This document shows, one piece after another, positions 38,042 through 46,891 of a DNA stretch of 64,000 nucleotides; position 1 is the stretch's first letter, and each line of letters opens with the position of its first letter. Position numbers and translations under genes: made by a program. The notes under the pieces were generated by a model. The model did no database searches, had not been told where the DNA came from, and saw nothing but the letters and a program-made list of their open reading frames with translations. This DNA comes from Poindextera sp963719975 (lineage in GTDB: Bacteria; Pseudomonadota; Alphaproteobacteria; Caulobacterales; Caulobacteraceae): NCBI GenBank assembly GCA_963719975.1, contig CAVRED010000007.1, forward strand, positions 124,001 through 188,000, in the 5' to 3' direction.

Positions 38042-39113
38042 ATGACGACTCAACCGGTGTTGCGGCTCGTGGGACGGGACGACGCAGATAAGCAGAGGGC
38101 GCTGGAAGCGGCGCTGGCGCAGATCGATCGGGCCTTCGGCAAGGGCTCGGTGATGAAGCTGGGCGACAAGGGCAAGATCGTCGAGATCGAGGCGATCTCG
38201 ACCGGCTCGCTGGGCCTGGACCTGGCGCTCGGCATCGGTGGCCTGCCCAAGGGCCGCGTGGTCGAGGTCTATGGGCCGGAGAGCTCCGGCAAGACCACGC
38301 TCGCACTGCACGTGGTGGCCGAGGTGCAGAAGAGCGGCGGCACGGCCGCGTTCGTCGACGCCGAGCACGCGCTCGATCCCTCTTACGCCCACAAGCTCGG
38401 CGTGAACCTGGATGACCTGCTGGTCTCCCAGCCCGACACGGGCGAACAGGCGCTCGAGATCACCGACACCCTGGTCCGCTCCGGCGCGGTCGACGTGATC
38501 GTCATCGAACTCGGTGGCGGCGCTGACCCCCCGCGCGGAGATCGAGGGCGAGATGGGCGACAGCCTGCCTGGCCTGCAGGCCAGGCTGATGAGCCAGGCG
38601 CTCAGAAAACTGACGGCCTCCATCTCCAAGTCCGGCACGCTGGTCATCTTCATCAACCAGATCCGCATGAAGATCGGGGTGATGTACGGCAGCCCCGAGA
38701 CCACCACCGGCGGCAATGCGCTGAAGTTCTACGCCTCGGTCCGTCTGGACATCCGCCGCACCGGCTCGATCAAGTCGCGCGACGAGGTCGTGGGCAACAG
38801 CACGCGGGTGAAGGTGGTCAAGAACAAGGTCGCCCCGCCGTTCCGCGAGGTCGAGTTCGACATCATGTACGGCCAGGGCATCTCCAAGCTCGGCGAGATC
38901 ATCGACCTGGGCGTCAAGGCTGGCGTGGTCGAGAAGTCGGGCTCCTGGTTCTCCTACAACAGCGAACGCATCGGCCAGGGCCGCGACAACGCGCGGGAGT
39001 TCCTGAAGGCTAATCCCGACATCGCCGCCGACATCGAACGCGCCGTGCGCGGCAATGCCGGGGTCATCGTCGAAGAGCTTCTCATCGGCGGCCCCGCCGA
39101 AGATGAGGACTAG
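38042..39113 (+). CDS. recA: Recombinase A, frameshifted near 38510
   Basis: Catalyses strand exchange and triggers LexA self-cleavage. The start ATG 38042 gives MTTQPVLRLVGRDDADKQRA, then QIDRAFGKGSVMKLGDKGK, the Walker A GPESSGKTTLALH and AFVDAEHALDPSYAHKLGV. At VDVIVIE the frame breaks. The next frame encodes VAALTPRAEIEGEMGDSLPG, MSQALRKLTASISKS, FINQIRMKIGVMYGSPETTT and the C-terminal domain. One extra A at about 38509-38511 (ATCGAACTCGG for ATCGACTCGG) explains it. The span of 1072 bases is 3x357+1, so the corrected product is 356 residues, a normal RecA. An inactive recA in a free-living genome would be surprising, so a sequencing error is likely. Confidence 0.95.
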
Positions 39114-39145
39114 GGGCCAAGGTCTCCCCCAGACCCGCCCCACCC

Positions 39146-39262
39146 GTCATCCCCCGCGGGCGGCGCCAAGCGCGCCGCCGACCCGACACGCGGGGGCTCA
39201 TGAGCCCTGTCCATGCGGTGACATGAGCGGCCCGTCTCCCAACTCGCCCCCCGGAGACGGGC
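39146..39262. repeat. Intergenic hairpin cluster after recA
   Basis: This holds three nested or tandem stems. CCCCCGCG (39151-39158) pairs with CGCGGGGG (39189-39196). Within it GGCGGCGC pairs with GCGCCGCC (ends at 39179). Further on, GCCCGTCTCC (39230-39239) pairs with GGAGACGGGC (39253-39262). The start resembles the GTCATCCCCCGC seen inside the repeat at 62508. It may end the recA transcript and looks like a repetitive extragenic element. Confidence 0.65.
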
Positions 39263-39305
39263 CATGACGGCCTCCTAGCCCGCCCGTGACCGCGGGCCGG
39301 TCCTA

Positions 39306-39398
39306 TTTGACCACCAAGCACACCAAGATGTCTGAGAGCGTGACGGCGCCGGGGCCAATCTCCGCCTCTTCGTGTGCTTTGTGTGCTGGGTGGTTCAA
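39306..39398. repeat. Intergenic palindromic repeat, family 1 relative (copy C)
   Basis: The left arm GACCACCAAGCACACCAAG (39309-39327) pairs with the right arm, whose reverse complement begins TTGAACCACCCAGCACACAA. The match is imperfect but extended. Motif layout (ACCxCCAAGxxCACCAAG) is that of the repeats at 31121, 42202 and 45974. It lies between recA and alaS. Confidence 0.6.
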
Positions 39399-39503
39399 TT
39401 GGGCGCAAAACCACCCGCGCCGGCGCCGGAACGGGAATGCCTGCTTGGCTCAACGCCCGGCCATTTCTATATGGACGCGCTTTTCGCGTGGGTCCTTCGT
39501 CCA

Positions 39504-42149
39504 ATGCGCAGTCTGAACGACATCCGAAGCGAGTTCCTGAGCTTCTTCGCCGAGCGGCAGCACAAGGTGATCCCGTCTGCGCCGCTCGTGCCGCAGAGCG
39601 ACCCCAGCCTGCTGTTCGTCAACGCCGGCATGGTGCCGTTCAAGAACATCTTCACCGGCGCCGAGCGGGCGCCGGCGCCGACCGCCACCTCGGCGCAGAA
39701 GTGCGTGCGGGCGGGCGGCAAGCACAACGACCTCGACAACGTCGGCTACACCGGCCGCCACCAGACCTTCTTCGAAATGCTGGGGAACTTCTCCTTCGGC
39801 GACTATTTCAAGGAAGGCGCGGTCGAGCTCGCCTGGGAATTCGTCAGCAAGAACCTCGCCCTGCCGCGCGATCGGCTGATTGTCACCATCCATCCCAAGG
39901 ACGAGGACGCCGCCGACCTCTGGAAGAAGATCGCCGGGTTCAGCGACGAGCGGATCGTGCGGCTGGAAGAGAACTTCTGGTCGATGGGCGACACCGGGCC
40001 GACCGGCACCAACAGCGAGATCTTCTACGACCACGGCCCCGACGTCGCGGGCGGGCCGCCGGGCAGCCCCGACGAGGACGGCGACCGTTTCGTCGAGATC
40101 TGGAACCTCGTCTTCATGCAGTGGGAGCGGTTCGCCGACGGCTCGCAGAAGGATCTGCCCAAGCCGCAGATCGACACCGGCATGGGGCTCGAGCGCGTCA
40201 CCACCGTAATGCAGGGCGTGCACACCAACTACGAGATCGATCCGTTCAAGGCGATCATCGCGGCCAGCGTCGAGCTCACCGGACGGCCGGCCGAGGGCGA
40301 GGATCGCTTCTCGCACCAGGTCATCGCCGACCATCTGCGCTCGTCCAGCTTTTTGATCGCCGATGGCGTGTCGCCCTCGAACGAGGGCCGAGGCTATGTG
40401 CTGCGCCGCATCATGCGCCGCGCCATGCGCCACGCGCACATCCTGGGCGCCGCCGATCCCTTGATGCACCGCCTGAACCCGGTGCTGGTCGACGAGATGG
40501 GGACCGCCTACCCCGAGCTCGCGCGCGCCCAGGCGCTGGTCGAGGACACCCTTCGCCAGGAGGAGGAGCGTTTTCGCCGCACGCTCGGCCGCGGCACGGC
40601 GCTGCTCGAGGAGGCGACTGCAGGCCTCAAGCACGGCGACGTGCTGGCCGGTGAGACCGCGTTCAAGCTTTTCGACACCTACGGCTTTCCGCTCGACCTC
40701 ACCGAGGACGCGATCCGCGCGCGCGGCCTCAGCGTCGACCGCGCCGGCTACGATGCGGCGATGGCGCGCCAGCGGCAAATGGCCCGGGAGAGCTGGGCCG
40801 GCTCCGGCCAGACTGCGCAGTCGGCGATCTGGCTCGAGTTGCGCGACCGCCTGGGCGCGACCGAGTTCAGCGGCTACGACCACGTCGACGACTCAGGCGA
40901 GTTGATCGCCCTCGTGGCCGATGGCGCTCAGGTCGATGCGGCCGAGGCGGGCCAGACCGTGCAGGCGTTGTTCGACCGCACGCCCTTCTACGCCGAGAGC
41001 GGCGGCCAGGCGGGCGATGCCGGCGTCGCGACCTGGCCAGGCGGCCGGGCTGATGTGATGGACACGCAGAAGGAAGCCGGCGACCTGCACGTGCACGTGC
41101 TGAAGATCCTCGAAGGCCGGCTCGCGCCGGGCCAGCGGGTGCAGCTCTCGGTCGATCCGGCTCGCCGCCTGCGCACCCGCTCGAACCACTCGTCGGCCCA
41201 CCTCGTGCACGCGGCGCTTCGCCATGTGCTCGGCCCGCACGTGGCGCAGAAGGGCCAGCTGGTCGACGGCGATCGCATGCGCTTCGACTTCGCCCACTCC
41301 GGCCCGCTCACGGCCGACGAGATCGACCGCATCGAGGCTGAGGTGAACGCGGTCATCCGCCAGAACCTGCCGGCCGTGACCGAGGAAATGGCGCCGAACG
41401 AGGCCATCGCCGCGGGCGCGATCGCCCTCTTCGGCGAGAAGTACGGCGAGAGCGTTCGCGTGCTCACGCTTGGCCGCGCGCTCGATGGGCCTGGCGCCTA
41501 TTCGGTCGAGCTCTGCGGCGGGACGCATGTGGCGCGCACCGGCGACATCGGCCTCTTCAAGATCATCAGCGAAGGCGGCATCGCCGCGGGCGTGCGCCGC
41601 ATCGAGGCGTTGACCGGCGAATCCGCCCGCCGCTGGCTGCTCGACCAGGCCGCCGTGGCCAAGGACCTCGCCGAGCAGTTCAAGGTTCCGGTGGTCGAGG
41701 TCCCGGCGCGTATCGAGGCGCTGGTCGCCGACCGGCGCAAGCTCGAGCGCGAGCTCGCCGAGGCGCGGCAGAAGCTGGCGCTGGGCGGCGGGGGCGCAGG
41801 CGCCGCCCCCGCGGTCGAGACCGTCGCCGGCGTGCGCTTCGACGGCCGCGTGATCGAGGGCGTGAACCCCAAGGACATGCGGCCGCTGGTGGACGAGGCG
41901 CGCAAGCGGCTGAAGGAGAACGGCGTCGTCGCCTATGCCGCGGTGAACGAGGGCAAGGCGGCGATCACGGTCGCGCTCACCCCGGACCTGGTCGGCCGTT
42001 TCGATGCGGCCGTGCTCGCGCGCGCGGCGGTCGCGGCCATGGGCGGCCAGGGCGCAGGCGGCAAGCCCGACTTCGCCCAAGGCGGCGCTCCGGATGGGGG
42101 CAAGGCCGCCGACGGCGTGGCGGCCGTTAAAGCAGCGCTGGCGGCCTAG
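39504..42149 (+). CDS. alaS: Alanyl-tRNA synthetase
   Basis: 881 residues. It charges tRNA-Ala and edits mischarged tRNA. Class II core: MRSLNDIRSEFLSFFAERQH, PSLLFVNAGMVPFKNIFTG, CVRAGGKHNDLDNVGYTGRH, TFFEMLGNFSFGDYF, FVEIWNLVFMQWER and DTGMGLERVTTVMQG. The editing domain has RSNHSSAHLVHAALR (Zn/His motif) and CGGTHVARTGDIGLFKI. The C-Ala domain is Gly/Ala-rich near residues 755-880. I chose ATG 39504, which begins at the conserved MRSLNDIR; ATG 39471 would add 11 residues. It lies about 0.4 kb after recA, the Caulobacter-like order. Confidence 0.97.
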   Translation: MRSLNDIRSEFLSFFAERQHKVIPSAPLVPQSDPSLLFVNAGMVPFKNIFTGAERAPAPTATSAQKCVRAGGKHNDLDNVGYTGRHQTFFEMLGNFSFGDYFKEGAVELAWEFVSKNLALPRDRLIVTIHPKDEDAADLWKKIAGFSDERIVRLEENFWSMGDTGPTGTNSEIFYDHGPDVAGGPPGSPDEDGDRFVEIWNLVFMQWERFADGSQKDLPKPQIDTGMGLERVTTVMQGVHTNYEIDPFKAIIAASVELTGRPAEGEDRFSHQVIADHLRSSSFLIADGVSPSNEGRGYVLRRIMRRAMRHAHILGAADPLMHRLNPVLVDEMGTAYPELARAQALVEDTLRQEEERFRRTLGRGTALLEEATAGLKHGDVLAGETAFKLFDTYGFPLDLTEDAIRARGLSVDRAGYDAAMARQRQMARESWAGSGQTAQSAIWLELRDRLGATEFSGYDHVDDSGELIALVADGAQVDAAEAGQTVQALFDRTPFYAESGGQAGDAGVATWPGGRADVMDTQKEAGDLHVHVLKILEGRLAPGQRVQLSVDPARRLRTRSNHSSAHLVHAALRHVLGPHVAQKGQLVDGDRMRFDFAHSGPLTADEIDRIEAEVNAVIRQNLPAVTEEMAPNEAIAAGAIALFGEKYGESVRVLTLGRALDGPGAYSVELCGGTHVARTGDIGLFKIISEGGIAAGVRRIEALTGESARRWLLDQAAVAKDLAEQFKVPVVEVPARIEALVADRRKLERELAEARQKLALGGGGAGAAPAVETVAGVRFDGRVIEGVNPKDMRPLVDEARKRLKENGVVAYAAVNEGKAAITVALTPDLVGRFDAAVLARAAVAAMGGQGAGGKPDFAQGGAPDGGKAADGVAAVKAALAA

Positions 42150-42201
42150 GCGGCCGCGCGATCAAATCATCCGCTCATGCCCGCGCGAGCGGGCAATCAG
42201 C

Positions 42202-42281
42202 TTTTGACCGCCAAGGACGCCAAGAGGCAGGTTCCTGACATGGCGGCCGTCTCAGACCCCTTGCGCTCTTGGCGGTCCAAT
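42202..42281. repeat. Intergenic palindromic repeat, family 1 copy B
   Basis: The left arm TTTTGACCGCCAAGGACGCC and following bases (42202-42226) are identical over 25 bases to copy A at 31121. The right arm CTCTTGGCGGTCCAA (42266-42280) pairs with the outer ten or so bases. It lies after alaS, between convergent genes. Confidence 0.8.
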
Positions 42282-42323
42282 AGAGCTGCGCCGCTGCGCG
42301 GCGCTTAGGCGCGAGACTCGATC

Positions 42324-42704
42324 CTAGCCCGCCATGTGGAAGACGCAGATCTTGTTGCCGGTCGGGTCGCGCAGGTAGGCGCCGTAGAATTGCGTCCCGT
42401 CCGGCGGGCGAAAGCCCGGCGCGCCTTCGTCGGCCCCACCGGCGCTGAGACCGGCGGCATGGGCGGCTTCGACGGCCGCCTTCGAGGGTGCGACGAAGGC
42501 GATCATGATGCCGTTCCCACCGCGCGCCGGCTGGCCATCGAAGGGTTTGCACAAGCCGACGTCGCCGTCGGCGCCCTTCGTCCCGTAGAACGCCCAGCCG
42601 CCCTCGTAGGACTTCCGCTCCCCGCCGATGGCGCCGAACACCCCGTCATAGAAGGGCAGCGCTTTGTCGAAGTCGTCCGTCCCGATGGTGACGTAGCCGA
42701 TCAT
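42324..42704 (-). CDS. VOC/glyoxalase-fold protein
   Basis: 126 residues of the vicinal-oxygen-chelate superfamily: MIGYVTIGTDDFDKALPFYD at the start, a central GGNGIMIAFVAPSKAAVEAA, and PDGTQFYGAYLRDPTGNKIC with the terminal Glu/His region VFHMAG. It acts as a dimer; it could be a glyoxalase-like, dioxygenase-like or resistance-type protein, and the substrate is not evident. ATG 42704. The gene lies between alaS and icd on the minus strand, 64 bases upstream of the icd stop. Confidence 0.85.
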   Translation of the reverse strand: MIGYVTIGTDDFDKALPFYDGVFGAIGGERKSYEGGWAFYGTKGADGDVGLCKPFDGQPARGGNGIMIAFVAPSKAAVEAAHAAGLSAGGADEGAPGFRPPDGTQFYGAYLRDPTGNKICVFHMAG

Positions 42705-42768
42705 GGTCCTGCTCCCGTTTGCGCTGAGCAGGTTAGGCGTCGGCGATGACGGTTCTTGTCAGCAGGCG

Positions 42769-43980
42769 CTACGCCAGCGCCTTGGCGAGGTTGTCGGCGA
42801 CCTTGTCGATGAAGCCCTCGGTCGAGAGCCAGCCCTGGTTGTCGCCGACCAGCAGGGCGAGGTCCTTGGTCATCGAGCCGGACTCCACCGTCGAGACGCA
42901 GGTCTTCTCCAGCGTCAGGGTGAAATGCTCGAGGTCGACGTTGCCGTCGAGCTTGGCGCGGTGCTTCAGCCCCTGGGTCCAGGCGAAGATTGAGGCGATG
43001 GAGTTCGTCGAGGTGCTCTCGCCGCGCTGGAACTGGCGGAAGTGGCGGGTCACCGTGCCGTGCGCGGCCTCGGCCTCCATGATCTTGCCGTCCGGCGTGA
43101 CCAGGACCGAGGTCATCAGCCCCAGCGAGCCGTATCCCTGGGCGACCGAATCCGACTGCACGTCGCCGTCGTAGTTCTTGCAGGCCCAGACGTAGCCGCC
43201 GGACCACTTCAGCGAGGCGGCGACCATGTCGTCGATCAGCCGGTGCTCGTAGGTGAGCCCTGCGTCCTTGAACTTACCGGCGTACTCGGCGTCGAACACC
43301 TCCTGGAAGATGTCCTTGAAGCGCCCGTCGTAGGCCTTGAGGATGGTGTTCTTGGTCGACAGATAGACGGGGAACTTGCGCGTCAGCGCGTAGGCGAACG
43401 TCGCGTGCGCGAAGTCGTGGATCGAGGCGTCGAGGTTGTACATGGCCAGCGCGACGCCGCCGCCGGCGAAGTCGAACACCTCGCGCTCGATCACCTCGCC
43501 GTTCGTCCCCTGAAACTTGAGCGTCAGCTTGCCCGGTCCCGGCACCACGAAATCGGTGGCGCGGTATTGGTCGCCGTAGGCGTGGCGGCCGATGATGATC
43601 GGCTCGGTCCAGCCCGGAATCAGACGGGGGACATTCCTGCAGATGATGGGTTCACGGAAGATCACGCCGCCCAGGATGTTGCGCAGGGTGCCGTTCGGCG
43701 ACTTCCACATCTGCTTCAGATTGAACTCCTTCACCCGCGCCTCGTCGGGGGTGATGGTCGCGCACTTGATGCCGACGCCCAGGCGTTTGATCGCCTCGGC
43801 GGCTTCGATGGTCACCTTGTCCTCGGTGGCGTCTCGGTGCTCGATTCCGAGGTCGTAGTACTCGGTCGTCAGGTCCAGGAACGGGAAGATCAGCTTGTCC
43901 TTGATCATCTTCCAGATGATCCGCGTCATCTCGTCGCCGTCGAGGTCCGCGACGGGGTTGGCGACTTTGATCTTGGCCAT
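42769..43980 (-). CDS. icd: Isocitrate dehydrogenase (NADP+), homodimeric type
   Basis: 403 residues, oxidising isocitrate to 2-oxoglutarate in the TCA cycle. Landmarks are NPVADLDGDEMTRIIWKMIK, LTTEYYDLGIEHRDATEDKV, KSPNGTLRNILGGVIFREPI (substrate Ser/Asn/Arg), IIIGRHAYGDQYRATDF, YEHRLIDDMVAASLKWSGGY (catalytic/metal region), YDGDVQSDSVAQGYGSLGLM and AAHGTVTRHFRQFQRGESTS (NADP-binding). This is the eukaryote-like subfamily common in alphaproteobacteria. ATG 43980. Confidence 0.96.
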   Translation of the reverse strand: MAKIKVANPVADLDGDEMTRIIWKMIKDKLIFPFLDLTTEYYDLGIEHRDATEDKVTIEAAEAIKRLGVGIKCATITPDEARVKEFNLKQMWKSPNGTLRNILGGVIFREPIICRNVPRLIPGWTEPIIIGRHAYGDQYRATDFVVPGPGKLTLKFQGTNGEVIEREVFDFAGGGVALAMYNLDASIHDFAHATFAYALTRKFPVYLSTKNTILKAYDGRFKDIFQEVFDAEYAGKFKDAGLTYEHRLIDDMVAASLKWSGGYVWACKNYDGDVQSDSVAQGYGSLGLMTSVLVTPDGKIMEAEAAHGTVTRHFRQFQRGESTSTNSIASIFAWTQGLKHRAKLDGNVDLEHFTLTLEKTCVSTVESGSMTKDLALLVGDNQGWLSTEGFIDKVADNLAKALA

Positions 43981-44072
43981 GCGATCTCCAAGCGAATAAG
44001 CCCTCGCGTACGGCGAGGGCGGGCGCGTTGTAGACGCTCGCCCGCAGGTGCGAAACCCGCTATTGGCGCGCG

Positions 44073-44858
44073 ATGAACGACAGCGTTCGGCCGCCTTGCG
44101 TCATCCTCGACCGGCCGCAGCTTGCGGAGAATATCGGCGCCGTCGCGCGGGTGATGGCCAACTTCGGCCTCTCCGACCTGCGCCTGGTCGCGCCGCGCGA
44201 CGGCTGGCCGCAGGACCGGGCCTGGGCCAGCGCCTCCGGCGCCGACTGGCCGCTGGATCAGGCGCGGGTCTTCGGAACGATCGCCGAGGCGGTGGCCGAC
44301 TTAACACGCGTCTACGCGACGACCGCGCGGGCCAGGGAGGCGCGCCTGCCCGTGCTCACCCCGCGCGAAGCGGCGGCGGCCCTGCGCGTCGCCGCCGGCG
44401 CCGGCGAGGCGAGCGGCCTCCTCTTCGGCGGCGAGCGAGCGGGGCTCGAGACCGCGGACATCGCCGCTTGCCAGGCGATCGTCACCGTGCCCATCGACCC
44501 TCGCTTCCGCTCGCTCAATCTCGCCCAGGCGGTCGCGCTGAACGCCTATGAGTGGTGGACGGCCGCCGGCGCCGGCCCCCCGGCCGCCTTCGACGACGAC
44601 ACGGCGCCCGCGAGGGCGGACGAGCTTGCCGGCTTCTATGAGCACATGGAGCGGGAGCTCGACGCCTCCGGCTTCTTCTTCCCGCCGGCGAAGACGCCCT
44701 CGATGGTCCGCAACCTGCGCGCCATTTTCGCGCGGGCGGGCCTCTCGGCGCAGGAGGTCGCGACGCTGCGCGGGGTGGTGACGGCGCTCTCGAAAGGCCG
44801 CGGCCGCGTGCTCGCGCGCCTCGCTCGCGAGCGGGCGGAGAAGGAGGCCGCGCGGTGA
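44073..44858 (+). CDS. trmJ: tRNA (cytidine/uridine-2'-O)-methyltransferase TrmJ-type (SpoU family)
   Basis: 261 residues of the knotted SPOUT methyltransferase class. Motifs are VILDRPQLAENIGAVARVMA (motif 1), LLFGGERAGLETADIAACQA (motif 2) and VPIDPRFRSLNLAQAVALNA (motif 3, SLNLAQAV with following YE). The C-terminal extension (ELAGFYEHMERELDASGFFF) is typical of TrmJ, which methylates ribose 32 of tRNAs. ATG 44073. The next gene starts inside its stop (GTGA), so they are coupled. Confidence 0.88.
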   Translation: MNDSVRPPCVILDRPQLAENIGAVARVMANFGLSDLRLVAPRDGWPQDRAWASASGADWPLDQARVFGTIAEAVADLTRVYATTARAREARLPVLTPREAAAALRVAAGAGEASGLLFGGERAGLETADIAACQAIVTVPIDPRFRSLNLAQAVALNAYEWWTAAGAGPPAAFDDDTAPARADELAGFYEHMERELDASGFFFPPAKTPSMVRNLRAIFARAGLSAQEVATLRGVVTALSKGRGRVLARLARERAEKEAAR

Positions 44859-45913
44859 GCCTGCTCGAGGCTTTGCCGATCCCGATCATCCAAGCGCCGA
44901 TGTGGGGCGCCTCGACTCAAAGCATGGCCCTGGCGGTCAGCCGCGCCGGCGGGATGGGCCAGCTGGCCGCCGCGGGCCTCCGCCCCGAGCAGATCGAAAC
45001 GGCGGTCGCCGAGCTGAAACGCGACGCGGCCGCCCCGTTCGGCGTCAACTTCCTCATGAGCGAACCCGTGCAGCCGGACGGCGCCGAGGTCGAGGCGGCG
45101 CTGCAGGCGCTCAAGCCCTGGTACGAGGCGCGCGGGCTCGAGCTGCCGCCGACGCCCAACACCTACGCGTTGGACTTCGAGGCCCAACTGCGCGCCGTGA
45201 TCGCCGCCGCGCCGCCGGTCGCGAGCTTCGCCTTCTCCATCCTGACGCCTGAGCAGGTCGCGGCGCTGCACGCGCGGGACGTCTTCGTGATCGGCACGGC
45301 GACCACGGTCGCCGAAGCCCGCGCCTGGGAAGCGGTCGGCGCCGACGCGGTCTGCGCGCAAGGCATGGAGGCCGGCGGCCACCGCGGCCACTTCCTCAAA
45401 CCCCTCGAGCAGAGCCTCATTGGCGCGATGGCGCTTGTCGCGACCGTCCGCGCGGCGGTGAAGGTCCCGGTGGTCGCCGCCGGCGGGATCATGGACGGGC
45501 GCGGCGTGGCCGCGGCGCTGGCGCTGGGCGCCGTCGCGGCCCAGATGGGCACGGCCTTCCTGCTCGCCAGCGAGAGCATGGTGCAACCGCCCTGGCGCGA
45601 CGCGATCGAGGATGTCGGCGACGACGCCACCGCGCTCACCCGCGCCTTCTCCGGCCGCTATGCGCGCGGGATCGAGAATGCGTTCATGCGCGCGATGCGG
45701 GACGTCGAGGTGCCGGCCTACCCGGTGCAGAACCGCCTGACCCAGCCGCTCCGCACCGCCGCGGCCGCGGCGGGCGACCCCTCGACCATGTCCCTCTGGG
45801 CCGGCCAAGCCGTCAAACTCGCCACCCCCGGCGACTCCGCCGCGCTGGTCCAACGCTGGTGGGCGGAAGCGAAAACCGTCGCTGCCGAGCTGGCCGAACG
45901 AACGGGGCGCTAA
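44855..45913 (+). CDS. Nitronate monooxygenase (2-nitropropane dioxygenase family)
   Basis: 352 residues, FMN TIM-barrel. PIPIIQAPMWGASTQSMALA at the start, GGMGQLAAAGLRPEQI, FGVNFLMSEPVQ, the catalytic-region signature CAQGMEAGGHRGHFLK, VVAAGGIMDGRGVAAALALG and AAQMGTAFLLASES fit class I nitronate monooxygenases. These detoxify propionate-3-nitronate and similar nitronates with O2. GTG 44855 overlaps the trmJ stop by four bases. A palindromic repeat and the FabL-like gene follow. Confidence 0.9.
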   Translation: MSLLEALPIPIIQAPMWGASTQSMALAVSRAGGMGQLAAAGLRPEQIETAVAELKRDAAAPFGVNFLMSEPVQPDGAEVEAALQALKPWYEARGLELPPTPNTYALDFEAQLRAVIAAAPPVASFAFSILTPEQVAALHARDVFVIGTATTVAEARAWEAVGADAVCAQGMEAGGHRGHFLKPLEQSLIGAMALVATVRAAVKVPVVAAGGIMDGRGVAAALALGAVAAQMGTAFLLASESMVQPPWRDAIEDVGDDATALTRAFSGRYARGIENAFMRAMRDVEVPAYPVQNRLTQPLRTAAAAAGDPSTMSLWAGQAVKLATPGDSAALVQRWWAEAKTVAAELAERTGR

Positions 45914-45973
45914 CGCCTTCCCGCGAGCGGGCCGACGCGTTCTCCGGCGGGTGTGGCGCACCGGCGATGCCGG

Positions 45974-46072
45974 ATATCACCACGAAGGACACAAAGAACA
46001 CGAAGGGGAGTGGCCGCGGCGTCGCGGCTTCCTCGGCTTCTTCGCGCCCTTTGTGTCCTTCGTGGTGAAATA
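45974..46072. repeat. Intergenic palindromic repeat, family 1 relative (copy D)
   Basis: A perfect 20-base inverted repeat: TCACCACGAAGGACACAAAG (45977-45996) with its complement at 46049-46068. A second unit, AACACGAAGG, follows the left arm and pairs loosely with CTTCTTCG. The inner 50 bases are GC-rich. The ACCACGAAGGACACAAAG motif is the same layout as the repeats at 31121, 42202, 39306 and 62461. Confidence 0.88.
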
Positions 46073-46138
46073 GGTGGGTCCCGCTTTCGCCGGCCCACGC
46101 GGAAGCTGCTACCTAAACCGCCACACAGGGGAAATGGC

Positions 46139-46888
46139 ATGACCACCATCGTCACGGGCGGAACCAAGGGGATCGGGTTTGCGATCGCGCGGCGGCTGGC
46201 GCGGCCGGGCAAGTCGCTGGTGCTCGGATACGTCGGCGACGAAGCGGCGGCCAAGGCGGCCGTGCAGGCGCTTGCGCCGACCGGCGCCAAGGTGAGCGCC
46301 GTCCGCGCCGACGTGGGCGCGATCGACGGGGCGGCGAAGTTGATGGATCACGCCGCCGCCGTCGCCGACGGCGGGCAGGCGCACATCGTGCACAGCGCCG
46401 CGATGATCTACCCGACCACGCTGCTCGATGCCGACCTCGAGCGGTTCACCCATGCCATCCACGTCAACGGCCTTGCCCTGCTCTACGTGGTGCGCGCGGC
46501 GCTCGCGATGCTCACGCCCGGGAGCAGCGTGGTGCTGATCTCCTCGGCCGGCGCGCGGACGCCGCAGGCCAACTATGCGGCGCTCGGCGTCGGCAAGGCG
46601 CTGGCCGAGAGCCTGGTCCGCTACCTTGTCGCCGAGTTCGCGCCCCGCGGCGTTCGCATCAACGCCGTGGCGCCGGGCCTGGTCGAAACGACGTCGGTCG
46701 CCACCATGCTCGGCAGCCAGGAGGCCGCCGACCGCCTGTTCGAGCGCGCCGCGCGGGCCAATCCCTCCGGCCGCCTGACCGCTGACGACGACTATGCCGC
46801 CGTCGTCGAGTTCCTGCTCAGCCCCGCCGCCGCCTTCGTCCAGGGCCAGGTCATCCACGTCAACGGCGGCGCCTACGTCCCGGCCTGA
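46139..46888 (+). CDS. SDR-family oxidoreductase, FabL-like (Y-x6-K active site)
   Basis: 249 residues with the Rossmann motif IVTGGTKGIGFAIARRLA. The usual Y-x3-K is absent. The active-site segment reads NYAALGVGKALAESLVRYLV, so Tyr and Lys are seven apart (Y-x6-K) and the classical Tyr position is Leu. Y-x6-K is the hallmark of enoyl-ACP reductases of the FabI/FabL type. The tail (INAVAPGLVETTSV, PSGRLTADDDYAAVVEFLLS, VQGQVIHVNGG) resembles FabL. It might therefore reduce enoyl-ACP in fatty-acid synthesis. ATG 46139 has AGGGGAAA upstream. Confidence 0.75.
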   Translation: MTTIVTGGTKGIGFAIARRLARPGKSLVLGYVGDEAAAKAAVQALAPTGAKVSAVRADVGAIDGAAKLMDHAAAVADGGQAHIVHSAAMIYPTTLLDADLERFTHAIHVNGLALLYVVRAALAMLTPGSSVVLISSAGARTPQANYAALGVGKALAESLVRYLVAEFAPRGVRINAVAPGLVETTSVATMLGSQEAADRLFERAARANPSGRLTADDDYAAVVEFLLSPAAAFVQGQVIHVNGGAYVPA

Positions 46889-46891
46889 ACC

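Noticed and set aside
38042..39113. recA as a true pseudogene
   Set aside because: A perfect SOS box and full conservation on both sides of a single base argue for sequence error; it stays listed as a gene.
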